A DNA stretch of 64,000 nt, taken from contig CU207211.1 in NCBI GenBank assembly GCA_000026125.1, positions 1,550,001-1,614,000 on the forward strand. The letters run 5' to 3'. A model generated the notes under the pieces. The model was not told the DNA's origin. It did no database searches and saw only the letters and a list, made by a program, of their open reading frames with translations. Made by a program: the position numbers and the translations under genes. Within the stretch, counting starts at the first letter, position 1, and the number at the start of each line of letters is the position of its first letter. Source of the stretch: Herminiimonas arsenicoxydans (lineage in GTDB: Bacteria; Pseudomonadota; Gammaproteobacteria; Burkholderiales; Burkholderiaceae_D). Below are positions 8,571 to 16,973 of this stretch, in pieces.

Positions 8571-10538
8571 CTATCGATGATTTTTGGTCTTCATTTGAAT
8601 TGGAGACGGACGTCCAATCAATGAGCGCCTTTTGCTCGCATCATTAACTGATTTACCTCTTTTAATTTTGTCTTCCTGCGGGGCAGTTATTGTAGGTTCA
8701 AGACCTGCCGCCTTCGATACGTGAACTACTGCTGTTGCTACCTTGGGCGGAGGAGGTTTGATTCCCCCTTTGTGTTTCACCCCTTTTCCGATATGTGCAA
8801 GATATACCGCTACTGGGTCATCAAATTCAGTTAAGACGATAATTCGCTCATATGCCAATCGATTGATAATCTTACGTGTGCGGCGACTGTGTTTAGTTAA
8901 ATTCCATCGCCCCGCTGCTTTCAGTATCCCAAGTTCGGTTCCATTTGGGAGGAATGCACGAACTTGTCGCATATCGTCTTCATCAATTTCAATCGTTACT
9001 TTCTTACCTATTAGATGCCCCGCCTCTGCAAGAATAGGGTTGGTGTAACGCACCCGGTCAATTTGTACATATGGTCGACGACCTGTTTTCTTGCCTCCGC
9101 GTACAAAATGCGTCTCCGTTAATAGAAACAATTTTGTTTCCGCTGCAGCCCGCGCTGGAAGATGCCTTACTATCAAGCGAGCTACTGGTCCGTCTATGAA
9201 GTAACGCAAATAATCCAGCGGCGTCATATACGAAAGGCCCTCGGTGGGAGTGGCGTTATGCTGAGCAAAATAGACGTCAGTTAATTTTTCTGCATCATCA
9301 GCATTAATCCCGTATCTGATTGCTTTTGCCTCAGCATCATCTGCGCGACCCTTACGAGGGTGGCTACCTGTAGTGGACGGCAAACGTTTGAATACATCAT
9401 CGCCAATTTTCCGAAATGTTCTTTCAACATTCGGTCTCCTTTCGAAATGGCCCACTGGCCCCCAATTAATAATCATGCCAAGCGTTTTCCTAACGCGGTC
9501 ATGTAACGCTGTGGCTAGGTGAGCCAGCGCGCCATCCAGCATAGTGATTTCCCAAACTGCACCAAATGCGAGGGGGATTACACCGCTAGGGAGCCCACTA
9601 CCAATCCCATATGTAAATGGGGGGCCGGCAAGAGGTTCCCATTTTTTTGCGACAGCATCGCGAATAAGAGCAACTATGTCATTTGCCCCAACTTCGCTCC
9701 GGTAAACAAATGACCATGCAAGGACAGCAGTGCTCGCGCGTTCAACAGCAGCAATTAACCAAATCCGTTCGAGTAAAACTTGCTTGCTCGTACCCTCCGG
9801 TGTTAAGAAGTCGATAGTAAAGTGAGCTTCAATACAGTAGGCATCAATTTCGACTGCATCATATGGATCTTCAAAAGATAAGAAGGGAGGATCGCCTGTT
9901 CCGACAGCTAAGTGCGCCTTTGCGTCAATCTCTCCTCGTCGATAAACGGATTTCGAAAAATATTTGTTGAGTACACCCACCATGAATTTTTGGATCGTGC
10001 GAATACCAAGGTACTTGGTATTGAATGGCCATTCGTGACGACAAATGCCTTGCTTCTCGATGCACTTAATAAATAAATGGTGTAAATCTTTTGCGCGCAG
10101 CTTGTATTCCGGAATAACCTTTGCCTTAGCATCTTGCATAATCCATCGTACTAACTCGCTTTCCAAATTTGGAAGTCTCTCCAAAAGATTGGACAATGCA
10201 CCAGACAAACCACCTTGGGCTTCGGGGAATTTCGTTTTTATCGCGGCGCGGCGCTGATAAGGTTTTAATCTAATGTTTGGGACAACAGCGCGAAAACCGA
10301 ATATTCGGCCATCTTCCGCCAACATCAGACACTTACGTGCCATGGTCGGTAAATAGCGCTGATCAACGCCTGTACGCTCTGCAATACTCGCAACGGCTTC
10401 GTTGGCATAATATAAGCGTATGGCCTCCTCGTTTCTTTGATATCGCACTTTTATCTCGGGTGCAAGGCTGGCTACACTAACCGTCGGCCACGTTTCAATC
10501 GGCGGTGCATCCTGAAAGGCATTGCGGCGTGACCACAT
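8571..10538 (-). CDS. tnsB: TnsB-like DDE transposase
   Basis: This is a 655-residue DDE (Mu/rve-fold) transposase. The retroviral-integrase core has a first Asp in EIDAYCIEAH (about 230), a second in EITMLDGALAH (about 335) and a Glu in RPNVERTFRKI (about 375). A beta-barrel-like C-terminal domain and a basic tail (GRPSPIQMKTKNHR) follow. I chose ATG 10538 (MWSRRNAF), one base after the tnsA stop, over an upstream start at 10607 that would overlap tnsA. TnsB joins the transposon 3' ends to the target while TnsA cuts the 5' ends. Base composition is AT-richer than the surrounding metal genes. Confidence 0.88.
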   Translation of the reverse strand: MWSRRNAFQDAPPIETWPTVSVASLAPEIKVRYQRNEEAIRLYYANEAVASIAERTGVDQRYLPTMARKCLMLAEDGRIFGFRAVVPNIRLKPYQRRAAIKTKFPEAQGGLSGALSNLLERLPNLESELVRWIMQDAKAKVIPEYKLRAKDLHHLFIKCIEKQGICRHEWPFNTKYLGIRTIQKFMVGVLNKYFSKSVYRRGEIDAKAHLAVGTGDPPFLSFEDPYDAVEIDAYCIEAHFTIDFLTPEGTSKQVLLERIWLIAAVERASTAVLAWSFVYRSEVGANDIVALIRDAVAKKWEPLAGPPFTYGIGSGLPSGVIPLAFGAVWEITMLDGALAHLATALHDRVRKTLGMIINWGPVGHFERRPNVERTFRKIGDDVFKRLPSTTGSHPRKGRADDAEAKAIRYGINADDAEKLTDVYFAQHNATPTEGLSYMTPLDYLRYFIDGPVARLIVRHLPARAAAETKLFLLTETHFVRGGKKTGRRPYVQIDRVRYTNPILAEAGHLIGKKVTIEIDEDDMRQVRAFLPNGTELGILKAAGRWNLTKHSRRTRKIINRLAYERIIVLTEFDDPVAVYLAHIGKGVKHKGGIKPPPPKVATAVVHVSKAAGLEPTITAPQEDKIKRGKSVNDASKRRSLIGRPSPIQMKTKNHR

Positions 10539-10539
10539 G

Positions 10540-11226
10540 TCAAAACTCCTCCAGCCATTTCCATTGAGTCTCATAATTGAACGATCGATGAGATAAATCG
10601 ATCGCAATTACCCCCTGTATTGCGCAGCGAATAAATAACCCAATTACCGTTGGTATGTCGTGCCCGAAGAAATCCTGCAAAATTTGATCGAGTGTCCCTT
10701 GCGTTCTTGCTTTCAATACTATTAGTAACCGTCCTTGTAATACTGCATGGTCTTGATCGCGTAAGGCAGCGGCAAAGCCGAGAGGCTTTAACCATCGAAT
10801 ACTAGTTTTAACGTGGGGTATTAAATCGTCGTCGGTGAACAGTCGATATTTGATTCCTTCGCGCTGAGCCTCACTTGCTTGCGCAAGAAGCTGACCACGT
10901 GCCTCATGTAGTTTGGTTGAGTCACTTTTAACTTCATGAAACTCTTGGTGTCCGTCGACGTATTCAACTTCTGCATCGAATTCCGTTCCGCGGTACTCCT
11001 TATCATCAAACGAAATGCGCAGTTCTGGTGCAAGGTCAAACGATCTCACCGATCGATTCAGTTCTAAGAAATTCAGCCAATGGACGAACTGACGTCCGCT
11101 GGGAAGTATCCAATCCCTGTTGGTCTTGACGCTGTAGACAAGGTAGAGATCATTGTTCTGTTTGCCGCGCCCACGATACGCTGCAAAAACATGTAGACGT
11201 TGTTTGTTTTTGGGCGACTTGCTCAT
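10540..11226 (-). CDS. tnsA: TnsA-like endonuclease
   Basis: This 228-residue protein starts at ATG 11226 (MSKSPKNK), which has a GAGGTG ribosome site 8 bp upstream; an earlier in-frame start at 11271 lacks one. The restriction-endonuclease-like core is visible: EFDAEVEY supplies the Asp and HEVKSD the E-V-K metal/catalytic motif. TnsA cleaves the 5' ends of the element, so movement is by cut-and-paste. Its stop is one base from the tnsB start, showing tight coupling. An AT-rich 140-bp stretch to the right, with short repeats such as TTCTAAAAA, may hold the promoter. Confidence 0.82.
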   Translation of the reverse strand: MSKSPKNKQRLHVFAAYRGRGKQNNDLYLVYSVKTNRDWILPSGRQFVHWLNFLELNRSVRSFDLAPELRISFDDKEYRGTEFDAEVEYVDGHQEFHEVKSDSTKLHEARGQLLAQASEAQREGIKYRLFTDDDLIPHVKTSIRWLKPLGFAAALRDQDHAVLQGRLLIVLKARTQGTLDQILQDFFGHDIPTVIGLFIRCAIQGVIAIDLSHRSFNYETQWKWLEEF

Positions 11227-11370
11227 GCGATACACCTCATGAAAGTTAGTCGATATCCAACTGATAGACATTGAAAAGCGACTTATAAATAATCGATTAT
11301 GATTTTTAGATTGTGAATGAAATTCTAAAAACTTCGTGCGATTCAGCTTTTAATAACTAAAAATTTAATG

Positions 11371-12029
11371 TCATAACCACGTCGTTTCTACGAGGTTCAA
11401 GCATTTCTCATCGATTGACTGATGAACTTCTGATTCCTTATGAAGGATCGCTAATACTTTTGAGTAGGTAGGAAATAAAGACAGTTCTTTGTCATCGACT
11501 ACCTGAGCCACTTGATGAAAGAAAAAATTTGAAGAACCGCGAGAACCTTTTACTACTTCTTCATCAAGATATTTACTTATATTAGGAAATAAAATTGCTT
11601 GGCTGGGCACACTTCTTTTGCCGAACCAAACTAAGGGTTCTTGTGAGTAAAGATTTCCCATTAAAAATAGATAATATTTACTATCTTTTAAAGTCGATAA
11701 TTTTTGATAGATTCCGAAATATTGGGCGTAACACCAGTTAAGAACGAAATCATCGTCCACCTCCGTAACAAAACTTTGGAGATCAGGTGTTTTCAGAGTT
11801 AAGCGACGCCGTGTCCGCTGGTCAAGCTCAGACAAATTACGTCCTTCAATCGACATCCGCCACAACAAAAATGCTAATGCTGGTTTAGCTACCTTATCGA
11901 CATTAAAGCTAATGGCATAACCATTGCACAAAAGTATATTGTTAAAGCATCCCCTATAGCGTCGGACAAATTTATCAAATAAATGGCGTCTAAGACTTTT
12001 GTAACTTTTGACCAAATCTAGAGGTACAG
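11371..12029 (-). pseudogene. tniQ: 3' fragment of an IS-interrupted gene, possibly tniQ/tnsD-like
   Basis: The frame is open from the IS edge (12029) to a stop at 11371: VPLDLVKSYKSLRR at the junction, then FNVDKVAKPALAFLLWRM and a C-terminus LVETTWL. It has no start of its own beyond a TTG. It lies on the same strand as the tniQ-like N-terminal fragment on the other side of the IS and directly upstream of tnsABC. I cannot recognise a domain in it. I infer it is the distal part of the same gene. The Cys-rich zinc-finger centre expected of TniQ proteins is absent, suggesting that DNA next to the IS was lost. Confidence 0.45.
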
Positions 12030-13011
12030 TGGAATTACCAGCATTTAGTAGACAGCTGATTTCCGTCTACGATGTGCGGTTTCAAACGTATTCGGACTGA
12101 CACCACCAAGATGACTGTGTCGTCTTACCCCATTGTAGAAGTCATCAATGTATTCGGCTAGGTCCAGTGTAGCGGTTTCGCGATCAGCATAAATGTGCTT
12201 TTTGACGCGCTCTTTCTTTAAACTGCTGAAGAAGGACTCTACCACTGCGTTATCCCAGCAATTTGCCCGCCGACTCATACTCGGCTCCAGATGATTAGCC
12301 TTGCAGAACCGTCGCCAGGCGTCGCTGCCGTATTGCGTTCCTTGGTCTGAATGAATCAAGGTATGGCGAGGGCGGCGGCTGCGCACTGCTTTGGCAATGG
12401 CATCGAGTACTAATTCGCGATGAATGGTAGGTCGAACAGCCCAGCCAACGACCTTTCTTGAGAATAAATCCATCACCACGGCGAGATAAAGCCAGCCCTG
12501 CCACGTTCGGATATAGGTAATGTCAGTTACCCATGCTTCGTTTGGCCGCGTAACCGTAAATTGCCGTTGGAGTAAATTGGGGATCAGTGGTGATGGCTTT
12601 GAGACGGGTATATGCCGTATGCGATAGCCATGCAGCGCTCGCAACCCATTTTCTCGCATAAGACGGGCTACTCTGTGCTTACTGCATAGTTCCCCGCGCT
12701 CCCTTAGATCTTGGAAGACTCTCGGGGCACCATAGATGCCATGACTTGCCATGAAGGATGCTCTGATCAGCTTAAGAAGCCGAGCATCTTCCTGTGCGCG
12801 ATCAGACAAGGGATTCTTCAACCACGCGTAGTAACCTGATCGTTCAACATCGAGAGCCTGGCACATGCTGATTACACTGAATTCGTCACGATGCGATTCA
12901 ATAAATTTATATGCTTGCCTTACCTTGCTGGAGGCCTTGATTTTGGACATGGTCACCACCTTTAGTTACAGGTCGAATGCTACTCCTGTCTACTAAATCC
13001 TGGTAACTCCA
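12030..13011 (-). mobile_element. IS3-family insertion sequence, 982 bp, no orfA
   Basis: The terminal inverted repeats read inward as TGGAATTACCAGCATTTAG and TGGAGTTACCAGGATTTAG, continuing with TAGACAG on both sides (about 24 of 27 matching). One orfB-type transposase is enclosed. Only about 60 bp lie between the right end and the transposase start, so there is no room for orfA, which normal 1.2-1.5-kb IS3 elements carry. Flanks are ...CAG and CCC..., so no 3-4-bp target duplication is visible. Confidence 0.8.
12045..12950 (-). CDS. IS3-family OrfB transposase
   Basis: This 301-residue protein starts at ATG 12950 (MSKIKASSK) behind the ribosome site AAGGTGG. It has an N-terminal HTH_21-type region (YYAWLKNPLSDR, HGIYGAPRVF) and an rve DD(35)E core: WVTDITYI, LIHSDQGTQY and AVVESFFSSLKKE. 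The tail, RRHSHLGGVSPNTFE, is typical of IS3. In most IS3 elements OrfB is made as an OrfAB fusion by frameshifting; here OrfA is missing. The element is therefore probably unable to move unless OrfA is supplied in trans. Confidence 0.9.
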   Translation of the reverse strand: MSKIKASSKVRQAYKFIESHRDEFSVISMCQALDVERSGYYAWLKNPLSDRAQEDARLLKLIRASFMASHGIYGAPRVFQDLRERGELCSKHRVARLMRENGLRALHGYRIRHIPVSKPSPLIPNLLQRQFTVTRPNEAWVTDITYIRTWQGWLYLAVVMDLFSRKVVGWAVRPTIHRELVLDAIAKAVRSRRPRHTLIHSDQGTQYGSDAWRRFCKANHLEPSMSRRANCWDNAVVESFFSSLKKERVKKHIYADRETATLDLAEYIDDFYNGVRRHSHLGGVSPNTFETAHRRRKSAVY

Positions 13012-13229
13012 CCCGATAGTTTCTCGAAATCAATCCAAGAGCTATCAGTAATATCCAGTGCATTAATTTTCCGCTTTTTCGATACCTCGGTTTGTATAAG
13101 TCGCATCAAATTATGCGGGGTAATCTCGTTCAATACGCATATTTTCAAGAACAGAATCCACGCCGACTCAAAAGGTGCTGGACTAGAGGGATGCCACGAC
13201 AGTCTCGTATGTAGCTTTGCCATAACCAT
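13012..13229 (-). pseudogene. tniQ: 5' fragment of tniQ-like gene, cut by IS3 element
   Basis: The frame from ATG 13229 (or 13223) runs about 72 residues into the IS at 13011. The segment SPAPFESAWILFLKI, followed by NEITPHNLMRLI, matches the TniQ/TnsD N-terminal pattern (PxPxESxxSWLxRL...NxxSPxxLL). TniQ proteins guide Tn7-like elements to target sites. Position and strand, upstream of tnsABC, support this. The remaining open frame reads a few IS-derived residues (GVTRI) before stopping. Identification rests on about 30 residues, hence modest confidence. Confidence 0.5.
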
Positions 13230-13306
13230 ATCCAATACAGGACGAGGAATATGATTATGTCTCCTCCTCCGGGATTTAGTTCCACTGTCCGCAAAGTCGA
13301 ATAATC

Positions 13307-13325
13307 AGTTCTAAAAATTAGAACT
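13307..13325. repeat. perfect 19-bp palindrome upstream of the Tn7-like operon
   Basis: AGTTCTAA (13307-13314), centre AAA, TTAGAACT (13318-13325). It is preceded at 13286 by TGTCCGCAAAGTCGAATAA, which resembles the TGT... start of Tn7-like ends. A related string, TTCTAAAAA, recurs near tnsA at about 11323. It could be a regulatory operator or part of the element's right end; the sequence alone does not decide. Confidence 0.4.
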
Positions 13326-13626
13326 AATTAGTCAACCTGACTTCGCCTATTACAAGAGATAAGAGGTGTAGCTGTTTGAGGTAAATGAGATCGTTGAATG
13401 TGGGAGACATCGATGTATTACTTCGGAGCGCTACAAATCGATAGTGCCAGCACCTAGCAGCTTGGCCGAACCGACCGCCCCGTAAATTGCGCAGACTCCA
13501 ATATGCATTGCGGATCTGTTGCAGCAATTCCATGCATTCAGCCTTTGATAATTCATCGAAGGAAAATAATTCAATTTGTTGCACGGAAGCTACTTTAATG
13601 CAGATTGAACAATATAATCGAGCCAT
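13324..13626 (-). CDS. hypothetical short ORF, doubtful
   Basis: This 100-codon frame starts MARLYCSICIK and contains FDELSKAECMELLQQIRNAY, a plausible amphipathic helix. I recognise no family. It abuts the palindrome at its 3' end and overlaps the 5' flank of the DUF4124 gene on the other strand. It may be a truncated host gene at the edge of the Tn7-like element or a chance frame. Confidence 0.25.
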   Translation of the reverse strand: MARLYCSICIKVASVQQIELFSFDELSKAECMELLQQIRNAYWSLRNLRGGRFGQAARCWHYRFVALRSNTSMSPTFNDLIYLKQLHLLSLVIGEVRLTN

Positions 13627-13651
13627 TCATCGATTAGAGGCAGATACGACC

Positions 13652-14071
13652 ATGCAACGTACCCTATTCGCTTTTGCCCTTGTTTCCGCTGTTCCGGCAG
13701 CCATTGCGCAATCTCCGGTCTACAAATGCGTCAGCAAAGGGAAAACCGTTTATTCCGAATCGCCTTGTCCGATCGGCACCAACAAGCAGTCGAAAATTGA
13801 TACGACGCCGGAATATATGGGCAACGAGACATATAGCAGAGCCACTATCAACTCTGCCAGAGCAAGAATTCGGGCAGGAATGAATGAGATTGGCACTGCG
13901 GTTTCGACGGTTAAAAGCAAGCGTAAAAACGACCAGCTGTGCGAATCAATAATCAGAGACCTTCAAAACCTAGACGCTCGATCACGACAACCGCTGAGTG
14001 CGTGGGAGCAGGATTATATCCGTAAGGAGAAAATCCGCGTTCATCAAGCAGCTGCGGAATGGGATTGTTAA
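13652..14071 (+). CDS. DUF4124-type secreted protein
   Basis: This 139-residue protein starts at ATG 13652 (MQRTLFAFALV) with a signal peptide ending VPAAIA-QS. The mature N-terminus SPVYKCVSKGKTVYSESPC is the DUF4124 pattern (VYKCxxxGKxxYxxxPC), with two Cys that probably pair. The rest is helical and basic (KSKRKNDQLCESIIRDLQ). DUF4124 proteins are periplasmic and of unknown function, frequent in Burkholderiales. A longer in-frame start at 13487 would remove the signal peptide from the N-terminus and is rejected. Confidence 0.8.
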   Translation: MQRTLFAFALVSAVPAAIAQSPVYKCVSKGKTVYSESPCPIGTNKQSKIDTTPEYMGNETYSRATINSARARIRAGMNEIGTAVSTVKSKRKNDQLCESIIRDLQNLDARSRQPLSAWEQDYIRKEKIRVHQAAAEWDC

Positions 14072-14428
14072 AGTCAAAAGCGGTTTGGCATGGCGCAAGA
14101 TCGTTCGACTGCAGTGGAAATGACAAGGGCGCATTAAACCGTAGTCAATATGCGCCCTCACCGGTCTACATGGGCGCTTCACCCCATACCCCCGATACTT
14201 ATTGCGTCTCTAGCCGCGTCATGGCGGCGTCAACAATTTTCCATGCGCCACCGAACTGGTCTAGACGCTTAAGATGTTGCATACGCTCATTAGCAGGCAG
14301 TTTGCTAATGAGAAGCACAATCGGAATCATTGGTTTCTGTTGGCGCTGTGGTCGTCGTTTTAACATTGAATACAAGTTCAGCAAAATAGCAGTCCCATAA
14401 TTCAAAGCTTATTTCTCATGGAGGTTTT
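14072..14428. other. intergenic stretch with one strong hairpin
   Basis: There is no convincing gene here. A perfect 10-bp inverted repeat CTCATTAGCA (14286-14295) / TGCTAATGAG (14303-14312) with a 7-nt loop is the only clear structure; it has no T-tract. A 68-codon minus frame (14199-14405, containing MLKRRPQRQQKPMIPIVLL) overlaps it and has no recognisable family or good ribosome site. The right end carries the GGAGGT ribosome site of the next gene. Confidence 0.5.
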
Positions 14429-15492
14429 ATGCCGTTCCAAAAATCGAAGCGCCAAGCTGTTCAAGCATGTCTTGTGGCTACTCTTGCTATCCCGCTGTTG
14501 GCAGATGCATGTACGCGATTTGTTTATCTTGGGGAGAACGGCAATACCATCACCGCCCGCTCCATGGACTGGAAATATGACATCGGCAGCAACCTTTACA
14601 TTTTGCCTCGCGGGATGGAACGAAGTGGCGAAGCTGGACCAAATTCATTACGTTGGGTTTCGAAATATGGTTCTGTAGTAGCAACTGCTTATGATATTTC
14701 TACTGCAGATGGCGTCAACGAGGCGGGACTTTACGCAGGTGTCTTGTGGTTGACTGAGTCACAGTTCCGAAGTTTGGTGCTCAAAGTAAGCCAGGGTTAA
14801 CTATTGCGGCATGGACGCAATACGTGCTGGATAACTTTGCCACAGTTGTCGAAGCTGTTGAAGCATTAGAGAAAGAGCCCTACACCCTGGTAACAGATAA
14901 TGTGCCGGGTAAGCAAAGACTCACGACATTGCATCTTAGTATTTCGGATGCTAGTGGCGACAGTGCAGTTTTTGAATACATCAATGGCCGACAAGTTATT
15001 CATCATGGCCGTCAGTATCAGGTACTGACGAACTCACCCACATATGACCAGCAACTAGCGCAGAACGCTTATTGGAAGCAAATTGGCGGAACAGTCATGT
15101 TGCCCGGTACGAATCGTGCAGCGGACCGTTTCGCTCGCGCTTCCTTTTACATCAACGCTATTCCGAAGGCTGGAAAGCCCGACGAGAGCGTCGCAAGTGT
15201 TTTCAGTGTGATTCGAAACGTATCTGTGCCACTTGGTATTGCAACACCTGACCAGCCTGAAATATCTTCAACGCGTTGGCGTACGGTGTATGACCATAAA
15301 CGCAAACTATATTTTTTTGAGTCTGCGCTGACACCGAATACCTTTTGGGTGGATACCAAGAAAATCGACTTTTCGAAGGAAACTGGTAGTGTCAAAAAAC
15401 TGGAACTGGGTCTGAACCAATCGCGCACATTTTCCGGCGAAGTCAGCGGCAGCTTCCGTCCGTCCAAGCCTTTCCTTTTTCAAGGCATTTGA
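14429..15492 (+). pseudogene. choloylglycine hydrolase / penicillin V acylase-family gene with frameshift
   Basis: It starts at ATG 14429 with GGAGGT just upstream. A signal peptide ends LLADA, then comes the nucleophile Cys of this Ntn-hydrolase family (CTRFVYLGENG) and TARSMDWKYD. The first frame (to a stop at 14800) holds about 112 family residues. The correct continuation, KFGAQSKPGLTIAAWTQYV, is in the next frame from about 14769 and runs to 15492. One C appears to be missing in TTC-CGAAG at about 14768 (TTC CCG AAG expected). Without it, the gene would encode a full-length periplasmic amidase of about 350 residues, substrate unknown. A recent lesion or a sequencing error fits, since no other damage is seen. 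Confidence 0.8.
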
Positions 15493-15516
15493 AGCAACTT
15501 GCGTTCGTCAGAGCTG

Positions 15517-15554
15517 AACCGGCATTCTCATAGATTTATCAAGGAATGCCGGTT
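15517..15554. terminator. 11-bp inverted repeat between convergent pseudogenes
   Basis: AACCGGCATTC (15517-15527) and GAATGCCGGTT (15544-15554) pair perfectly around a 16-nt loop and are followed by GAAAAA. The repeat lies where the hydrolase (+) and NRAMP (-) frames converge, fitting a bidirectional terminator. The NRAMP frame stops inside the loop. Confidence 0.55.
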
Positions 15555-16106
15555 GAAAAATGCGGAGCCCGCAGCGTAGGCCAGCAGAGAGAATGTCAGC
15601 CATTTCAGGAAGAATACGTAGCGATGGTATGGGATGAACACTTGCAGCAGCAAGTGTGCCGAATACAAAAAACGCTGTCATCAGATGACGGTTGAAGCCC
15701 GTGACCAGCTCCGCCACCTCTCCCATGGCAGCGACATCGGCCGCAATATTAAGAACATTGGCTATCAGCAGCAACAGCACTACCATCATCAGCACGGCCA
15801 GTGAAAATGTGTCCTTGATATTGGCTGCCAGCCCTTTTCCCGTGACCCTGCCGATGCGCCCGCACATGGACTGGATTGCCGCCATTACATTAAAGGAAAT
15901 GCCAGTGGCATTGTCCACAGCATGTTGAGGCCGAACTGGGCGCCTGCCTGCGAATAGGTAGCTATGCCGCTGGGATCGTCGTCGGCAACACCGGTGATCA
16001 GTCCTGGCCCGACCCGTGCCAAAGGATGTTCCTTCAGGCGTTCCCACAAGGCGCGAAGACCCTTCGCAGGAGCCGTGGCGCCCGAATCGGTATTGGACGT
16101 TTTCAT
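15528..16106 (-). pseudogene. NRAMP-family divalent metal transporter, truncated and frameshifted
   Basis: The start MKTSNTDSGATAPAKG leads into PGLITGVADDDPSGIATYSQAG, the TM1 signature of NRAMP/MntH carriers (H+-coupled Mn/Fe uptake), with DPSGI intact. At about 15897 a tandem TAATG-TAATG duplication shifts the frame; the continuation MAAIQSMCGRIGRVTG lies in the second frame. A further shift near 15660 restores LLLQVFIPYHRYVFFLKWLTF in a third frame. The gene ends after about 200 residues, against roughly 400 in the family, so the 3' half is deleted. It is clearly a relic of a once functional transporter. Confidence 0.82.
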
Positions 16107-16280
16107 ATGTATGGAGACGGAAGTCTTCTACAAATGCTGGCGGCAAAAAGAAACGGGGAATAGATCCAACTGCAATCTTTCCCCGTTGACTTGCCGGCAC
16201 CACCATGTCGGGAAAGATGGATTTTTCCCAGCAAGCGCTACGAACAGGCACTTGCATGCCAGATTGTTGGCAAATTCAGA

Positions 16281-16712
16281 TTATTTGAATATGGTGACCG
16301 GCAACTTGCTATGTACCAGTACCTTTTGTGCTTCGCTCCCCAGTAAAAACTTGTCCAATCCTTTGCGTCCATGCGATGCCATGAAGATGGCGTCGCAATG
16401 ATATTTATCGGCAGCCTTGATAATTTCATCTGATGCGCTGGTCCCTTCGACCACATGAACCTCGGCATCCACGCCTAGTGATGCTGCGTGCGTCGCGATT
16501 TTATGTACATATTTTTCGGCTTCCTTGCTGATGGCCTGGGCAAACTCTCCGCTGGTTGCTTCCATTCCGTAGACCGGAAAATAAGGATAGATTGTGGCAA
16601 CCGACAAGCCGACGATCTTGCTGCCATGCTCCTTCGCAAATTGCAAGGCGGCTTGCACTGCCTTGTCCGACAGTTCCGAGCCATCGGTAGCGAGTAAAAT
16701 TTTCTTGAACAT
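16281..16712 (-). CDS. uspA: universal stress protein, UspA family
   Basis: This 143-residue protein starts at ATG 16712 (MFKKILLATDGSELS) with GAGGAG upstream. It has the Usp fold: ILLATDGSELSDKAV at the N-terminus, ASHGRKGLDKFLLGS (the ATP-binding loop type) and a final strand KLPVTIFK. Usp proteins help cells survive stress and oxygen or growth shifts; the direct target is unknown. It diverges from the cation ATPase at 16974, and a perfect FNR-type box lies between them, so both may respond to oxygen limitation. Confidence 0.92.
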   Translation of the reverse strand: MFKKILLATDGSELSDKAVQAALQFAKEHGSKIVGLSVATIYPYFPVYGMEATSGEFAQAISKEAEKYVHKIATHAASLGVDAEVHVVEGTSASDEIIKAADKYHCDAIFMASHGRKGLDKFLLGSEAQKVLVHSKLPVTIFK

Positions 16713-16792
16713 GATTGTCTCCTCTAAAAAGATCATTACTTTTTAATCTTAATGCTGCTTGACTCATCCTATTGGAGAGCGAAACCGGACTT

Positions 16793-16806
16793 TTGATCTA
16801 CATCAA
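16793..16806. promoter_or_regulatory. FNR/Anr-type box between uspA and cation ATPase
   Basis: TTGAT-CTAC-ATCAA matches the FNR/Anr/CRP-FNR consensus TTGATnnnnATCAA exactly. It is 80 bp upstream of the uspA start (minus strand) and about 170 bp upstream of the ATPase start (plus strand). The distance fits activation of uspA best. No FNR gene is in the window. Confidence 0.7.
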
Positions 16807-16973
16807 GTAAGGGTGAAAGCTTCTTCCATCTCGTCACCTGGCGGGCGTCTTTTTTGACAGTATTAGAAATATAGCCATCAGAATTTTCAGTTGCTCCTGT
16901 TTCCAGTGTTGAGTGTTTCCTGGTGGATATAACGCGCGACGATGAGCAATATCGCCATCAGACAAGGATCGCC

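Noticed and set aside
12026..13015. Target-site duplication of the IS3-family element
   Set aside because: Flanks CAG and CCC do not match, so no duplication is claimed.
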